Of a DNA stretch of 64,000 bases, positions 59,001 to 64,000 are shown in pieces (within the stretch, counting starts at the first letter, position 1; each line of letters begins with the position of its first letter). A model generated the notes under the pieces. It did not search any database, was not told the DNA's origin, and saw nothing but the letters and a program-made list of their open reading frames with translations. Origin of the DNA: Parietaria judaica (lineage: Eukaryota > Streptophyta > Magnoliopsida > Rosales > Urticaceae); assembly GCA_954871525.1 (NCBI GenBank), contig OX940869.1:10439001-10503000 (forward strand), read 5' to 3'. The position numbers and the translations under genes are program-made.

Positions 59001-62000
59001 AAGAATTTCACTATCCTACATACTACAGTTGACTGCTTCTATGTTGTTCCTGTTGTTCCGACATTATCCTACAAGTTAACACAAGATCATGGAAAGACAA
59101 CGTCAAAATCAGAGTACAAACCTTGTTGACTGTTCCTCCACAGTTTCTTCAATATCGTGAGAGGTCTCGGATGGAGGTGCTGAGCTCTTTTCACTCTCGG
59201 GAGCAATTGAAGTGTTCGTGCTTACTCCAAAACCAGCACCGAAACTACCAAAGCTCAGCTTTGTTCTTTCAGATTCAGGAACGTGGATATGGTTTGGTAA
59301 AATGACGTGTTGGCGCTGACGAACTTGCAGCTCCTCCAGCTTCTTCTGCAGCTTAACAGTTGCACCTTTTGAATCCAGGACATCTGGAACAGGCTGTGAC
59401 TTGGTCGTAGCTTCAATGGTAGATGTGCCAACTGTCCCCGAACCTTGAACCGCTTTTGGTTTCCATTCCTTGCTAGAACCACCTGTGGACAAGGGACATG
59501 ATGTGTAAGCTTTGATCATGGAAGGAGAAGGAAAACCCCAGGCGCCTATGTGAAGGATTAAAGTTTTTTGACCCGTCACATACTGCTAATTACAAAATAA
59601 TCCTCACTTATATGAAAGAAAAGCATAAAGTCATAAACACAGAATACAAATTATGAACTACATAAGCAACTCCTAATAATGCGCCTTGCTAGTCCTACGA
59701 TACATAATTATCGCCAACGTATCACAAGCTATCAGTCCAAAAGCCACACTTTAAAGTAAAATCCATGTATTTCTTCCCTCCATCCACTTCCTCCTACCAA
59801 AGTGCCATATTCGTATTTATAAAAAGTTTCCTATTTATTGTTTGTACTGTTATGATAAATGACTGAAGAAATAAATGTCTTTCTGAAGAGCGGACGGGGA
59901 ATGATATTATACTTTACACTACCGCAAAACCTCGAATAAATGAAAATATGAGAAATAAATCCTAAATGTAAATAGCTGCAAGAAGCAACTAAGGAGTGGG
60001 GGAAGATGTTAACAAGCCTTGATTAACTGTGAAACATATCATTTCTCGATAGACTCGCAATTATTACAGTAAAAATTGCGTCCAATCCTGATAGACATTA
60101 TACACAAGAATATAATTGTACGCCAGAACACAAGTCAAGTCAACAATACAGAAGCTACTTAATTAAAGATGAATTAGGAAATTATACCCTTCAGAGAACC
60201 AATTGCTTGTGATGAGCGGCTACTGTAATTAGAAGATGGCCGACTTATAGAAGAAACCGGATGAGTAGACGATGATGGATGAATCTGAGACTTGCTCGAC
60301 ACCTTTCCTGGAGCGTAAGAGCTACCAGTCTCCGAAGCTTCCAAATCAAATTAAATTAACCACAAAAGTTTAATCAAATAAGCAAAAAGAAAAAGAAATC
60401 GAAATTTCAGATTTCTGACCAGAAATTATTTTGCTCTCAGCCTGGATAGATGCATTTAGTCCCACTTCACGTTTGATTGTTCCCACTGTACCGGGAGCGT
60501 GTGCATCATTAGAAGGCACCAATACAGGATCTGAAGGAGAGAAGCAGAGTGTTGAAGCAGAAGACGGTATTCGCAACAGGTTTAATGGTTCGTGTGAACC
60601 CTCGTTTGCAGGCTTTTCATAAACATCAACAGAAGGGACTGTGGTGCTCAACTTATCAGACTCGGGCCCACTTTCTGATGGTATATTGGGTTTTTGTACT
60701 ATATTGGTGGGCCCATTAGCTATTGGTAAAGCAGGGCTGCAAATTATTCAACAGTGAGACTCATACAAACTGCATAAATATGCAAAAGGTATGATATGTC
60801 AAACAGACAGTAGAGAAAAATCTCGAGATTATTCACCTTGTTAAAGAGTTTATTTCCCTATCTTCTTTTGCATGAGAGATTGGCAAGGTAGTAATGTGCT
60901 TCTCCTCTCCTTGTTGGGGTCCGTTCTCTTTTGCGTGACCAGAGTTTCTACCACCACCGACTGAAAAGGAATAGTATGGAAATTATAGTCTACCTATTTA
61001 ATTGATTGGAAGAACAGAAAATGAAGAAAAAAATTGCTTGGACTATCAAACAGCAACGGGAAATTTTTATTATAATGCTTCAATTGCAAGGTATACTGGG
61101 AAACTAGAACAGTATATATAAGCAGAAGACATAAGAATTTGGATGTGCATCGTCATTTACCATGTGAAGCATGACGAGCTGAAAAATTTCCGCGACCGCC
61201 CCTGCCCCCGCGCCCCTGTGACCCAGGTCTCCACCTTGATTCGACAGGTTCTCTATTCACATTCTGCAGACAAGTGAAAAATGTGAAACAAAATAAGGAT
61301 ATCAAGTCAATATTTGTAATAACCAAATCACAGAAGGTGTACTCCTACTCTTTTTAATATCTTAAAAATAATATGGAAATAAATAGACAATATTTCTCTA
61401 ATTTGGCTTCGCGGAAAATATATCTTGATAGAACTACAACCATAGGCTGCTGGTAATATCTTAATGAGTGTGATGATCAACAACTCTGCATCAACTCAGG
61501 AAAGATAGTAAGGAAAAGAACCAACTGATGCTCTTCTCTGAGTTGAAGACACAAGAGATATAGAGAGCGTGCAAGCAATTAACTCGATCGAGAGATAATT
61601 GCCATAATATACAGATTAAAGCAATAAACACAATTACCTACCACTAAATGATAACAATGCCTCTTGTATTAAGTTCTTATTATCATACATGAGAAAGAAG
61701 AAGAAAATACATAAATCACAATGAACTCGTGAAAAGACCAGTTACCTCCTTTTTCCTGTCTCGCTTTCTTTTGACCTCATGAAATGTATCTGCACAAAAA
61801 ATCAACTTGGTTAAGAAAATCCGAGAATCAATTATATCCATCTATGCAAAGAAAAGAACACAAAGCTTCAGACGAGAATGGTAACTGATAAACACGGTTA
61901 CACAGATTTCAATCAATCGATAATTTATCAATAGTAAATATCTAGATCTTTCCGAAACCGATAACTAAGCTGAACTAGAGCAGGGACTGAATTTGGCAGA

Positions 62001-63992
62001 AATGACACCATTGACGAGCCAAACAAACCGGAGAATGAGCATCCAATGTCACAAAATTAAAGCTTCTCCTCCTATCGTACGGGAATAACCCGTTACCGAG
62101 TTGCCCGATTCCCGAGCTAATCACACTTCTGGTGAATAACAGAAGTGGTGCCCAAAACACAAATCAACTTGGCTCCGAGAATCAATTATATCCATTTATG
62201 CAAAGCAAGAACACAAAGCCTCAGACGAGAATGGTAACTGATGATCACGGATTTCAATCAATCGACAATTTATCAATACTAAATATCTAGATCTTTCCGA
62301 AACCGATAATTAAGCTGAACTAGAACAGGGACTGAATTTGGCAGAAAATGACACCATTGACGAGCCGAACAAAACCGGAGAACGGTCGCCTAATGTCACA
62401 AAATTGAAGCTTCTGTCCTATCGTACGGGAATAACCCGTTACCGAGTTGCCCGATTCCCGGGCTAATCACACTTCTGGTGAATAATAGAAGTGGTGCCCA
62501 AAACACAAATCAACTTGGCTACGAAAATCCGAGAATCAATTATATCCATTTATGCAAAGCAAGAACACAAAGCCTCAGACGAGAATGGTAACTGATGATC
62601 ACGGATTTCAATCAATCGACAATTTATCAATACTAAATATCTAGATCTTTCCGAAACCGATAATTAAGCTGAACTAGAACAGGGACTGAATTTGGCAGAA
62701 AATGACACCATTGACGAGCCGAACAAAACCGGAGAACGGTCGCCTAATGTCACAAAATTGAAGCTTCTGTCCTATCGTACGGGAATAACCCGTTACCGAG
62801 TTGCCCGATTCCCGGGCTAATCACACTTCTGGTGAATAATAGAAGTGGTGCCCAAAACACAAATCAACTTGGCTACGAAAATCCGAGAATCAATTATATC
62901 CATTTATGCAAAGCAAGAACACAAAGCCTCAGACGAGAATGGTAACTGATGATCACGGATTTCAATCAATCGACAATTTATCAATACTAAATATCTAGAT
63001 CTTTCCGAAACCGATAATTAAGCTGAACTAGAACAGGGACTGAATTTGGCAGAAAATGACACCATTGACGAGCCGAACAAAACCGAAGAACGGTCGTCTA
63101 ATGTCACAAAATTGAAGCTTCTGTCCTATCGTACGGGAATAACCCGTTACCGAGTTGCCCGATTCCCGGGCTAATCACACTTCTTGTGACTACTAGAACT
63201 GGTGTCCAAAACACTAATCAACTTGGCTACGAAAATCCGAGAATCAATTATATCCATTTATGCAAAGCAAGAACACAAAGCTTCAGACGAGAATGGTAAC
63301 AGATACTAGATATCTAGATCTTTCCGAAACCAATAATTAAGCTGAACTAGAACAGGGACCAAATTTGGCAGAAAACAACACCATTGACGAGCCGAACAAA
63401 CTGTAGAATGAGCATCTAATGTCACTAAATTAAAGCTTCTTTCCTATCTTACGGGAATAACCCGTTACCGAGTTGCCCGATTCCTGGGCTAATCACAATT
63501 CTGGTGAATAATAGAAGTGGTGCCCAAAACACAAATCAAAAAGCACGATTGATGGAAAGATACAACAGGTCTATCGAATATGCCATTATGCTAGCTTGTA
63601 GCTCACTGTACTCTCCCCAAGCTTCAAATCGTTCCCTATTTCGTATTTCTATAGATAGAAAGCTACAAACAAGCATTAAATGCAATCACAGTCGAATCAT
63701 CCTCAGGCCCAATCACAGTCGAATGATTACGGAGAAAAAAACACAACTTGGCAAAGAAAACCTAGCGAACAGCGAAAAAGCGAGGATCGAAACGATCGAG
63801 ATCAGAGCGAGAGAGCGTCGCACCTTGGAAAAGGAGCTTCTGCGTGGTCTCGTTGGGATCCATGGAGCACTCCTTGAGCATTGCGTAGATTTCGTCGTCG
63901 CTGTGGGTCCCCGTGATCTCCCTGATGTTCTGGATCGTCTTCCTCACGCCGGTGGGGATCGAAACCCTAACCCCATGGCCTCCTCCGCTCAT
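56087..63992 (-). CDS. GBF-interacting protein 1-like (GIP1), 11 exons, exon 8 frame disrupted
   Basis: Exons, in transcript order: 63824-63992, 61746-61789, 61161-61263, 60837-60960, 60420-60736, 60188-60337, 59122-59482, about 58459-58751, 58120-58278, 57021-57512, 56087-56416, all with GT/AG borders except the unresolved 3' edge of exon 8. The N-terminus (VRKTIQNIREITGTHSDDEI, then DPNETTQKLLFQ, joined to TFHEVKRKRDRKKE) is the GIP1 N-terminal (DUF1296) domain, a UBA-like fold. An RGG-type tract follows (SQGRGGRGGRGN). The rest is disordered and Gln/Pro/Ser-rich, ending PGGGVYQQTQHTPMNWPSNY as in the family. GIP1 aids DNA binding by G-box bZIP factors in the nucleus. In exon 8, TAG at 58499-58501 stops the frame. 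A one-base shift near 58548 restores family-like residues (VPSIFGNSLALLENS), which then meet a second stop. This is either a damaged allele or sequence error. Confidence 0.88.
61801..63545. repeat. 354-bp tandem repeat array in GIP1-like intron 1
   Basis: GAGAATCAATTATATCCAT recurs at 61823, 62177, 62531, 62885 and 63240, giving spacings of 354, 354, 354 and 355. The middle three units are nearly identical; the first and last are diverged and the last lacks about 45 bp. The unit is non-coding, with no inverted-repeat ends. It fills most of the 2.0-kb intron 61790-63823. Confidence 0.95.
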
Positions 63993-64000
63993 GGTCGCCG

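Noticed and set aside
61801..63545. CRISPR-like or MITE array
   Set aside because: Units are 354 bp with no short repeats and unique spacers, and no inverted-repeat ends. It is a plain tandem repeat in a plant intron.

Overview
This is nuclear DNA of a flowering plant, probably a eudicot. Evidence: plant-type genes with spliced introns (a GBF-interacting-protein-1-like gene, an armadillo-repeat gene, a wall-associated-kinase gene), a nuclear copy of plastid ndhF, and plant families of Copia, Gypsy, LINE, CACTA, hAT and Mutator-like elements. Species cannot be fixed from sequence alone. There are no prokaryotic features.

Layout. 1-21316 is a nest of mobile elements. A decayed LINE ORF1 (1-814) abuts an old plus-strand Copia element (LTR 815-4441, itself broken by a related LTR at 1138-2757). 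A CACTA element (4457-7466, TSD GTC) sits in the old element's primer-binding site and carries two exons of an exostosin/ExAD-like glycosyltransferase gene. A younger minus-strand Copia (7758-19458, TSD GAGAA, ~3 kb LTRs, no protease or integrase) interrupts the old leader, and its upstream LTR holds a non-autonomous Mutator-like element (16747-18066). 22826-26863 is a wall-associated kinase gene, now a pseudogene. A second copy of the Mutator-like element lies at 27380-28687. 28820-32155 holds LTR fragments and a MITE. 32567-35536 is a tandem LTR-internal-LTR-internal-LTR array of a tiny element.

35960-48940 is a four-level nest: a plastid ndhF fragment is split by a solo Copia LTR (TSD ATGTG), which is split by an hAT element (36001-37398, TSD GTTCGGAG) and by an almost full-length Tat-like Gypsy element (37979-46334, TSD ATGGG). 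From 48941 on the sequence is gene-bearing. An intact two-exon armadillo-repeat gene (50505-52712) and an 11-exon GIP1-like gene (56087-63992) are both on the minus strand. The GIP1-like gene has a 354-bp tandem repeat array in intron 1 and a disrupted reading frame in exon 8. Small MITEs lie between the genes.

The two cellular genes and the kinase pseudogene are unrelated in function and each would have its own promoter; there is no operon-like organisation. The main interest is the insertion history, which the target-site duplications resolve to the base, and the host or organelle sequence carried or interrupted by the elements.
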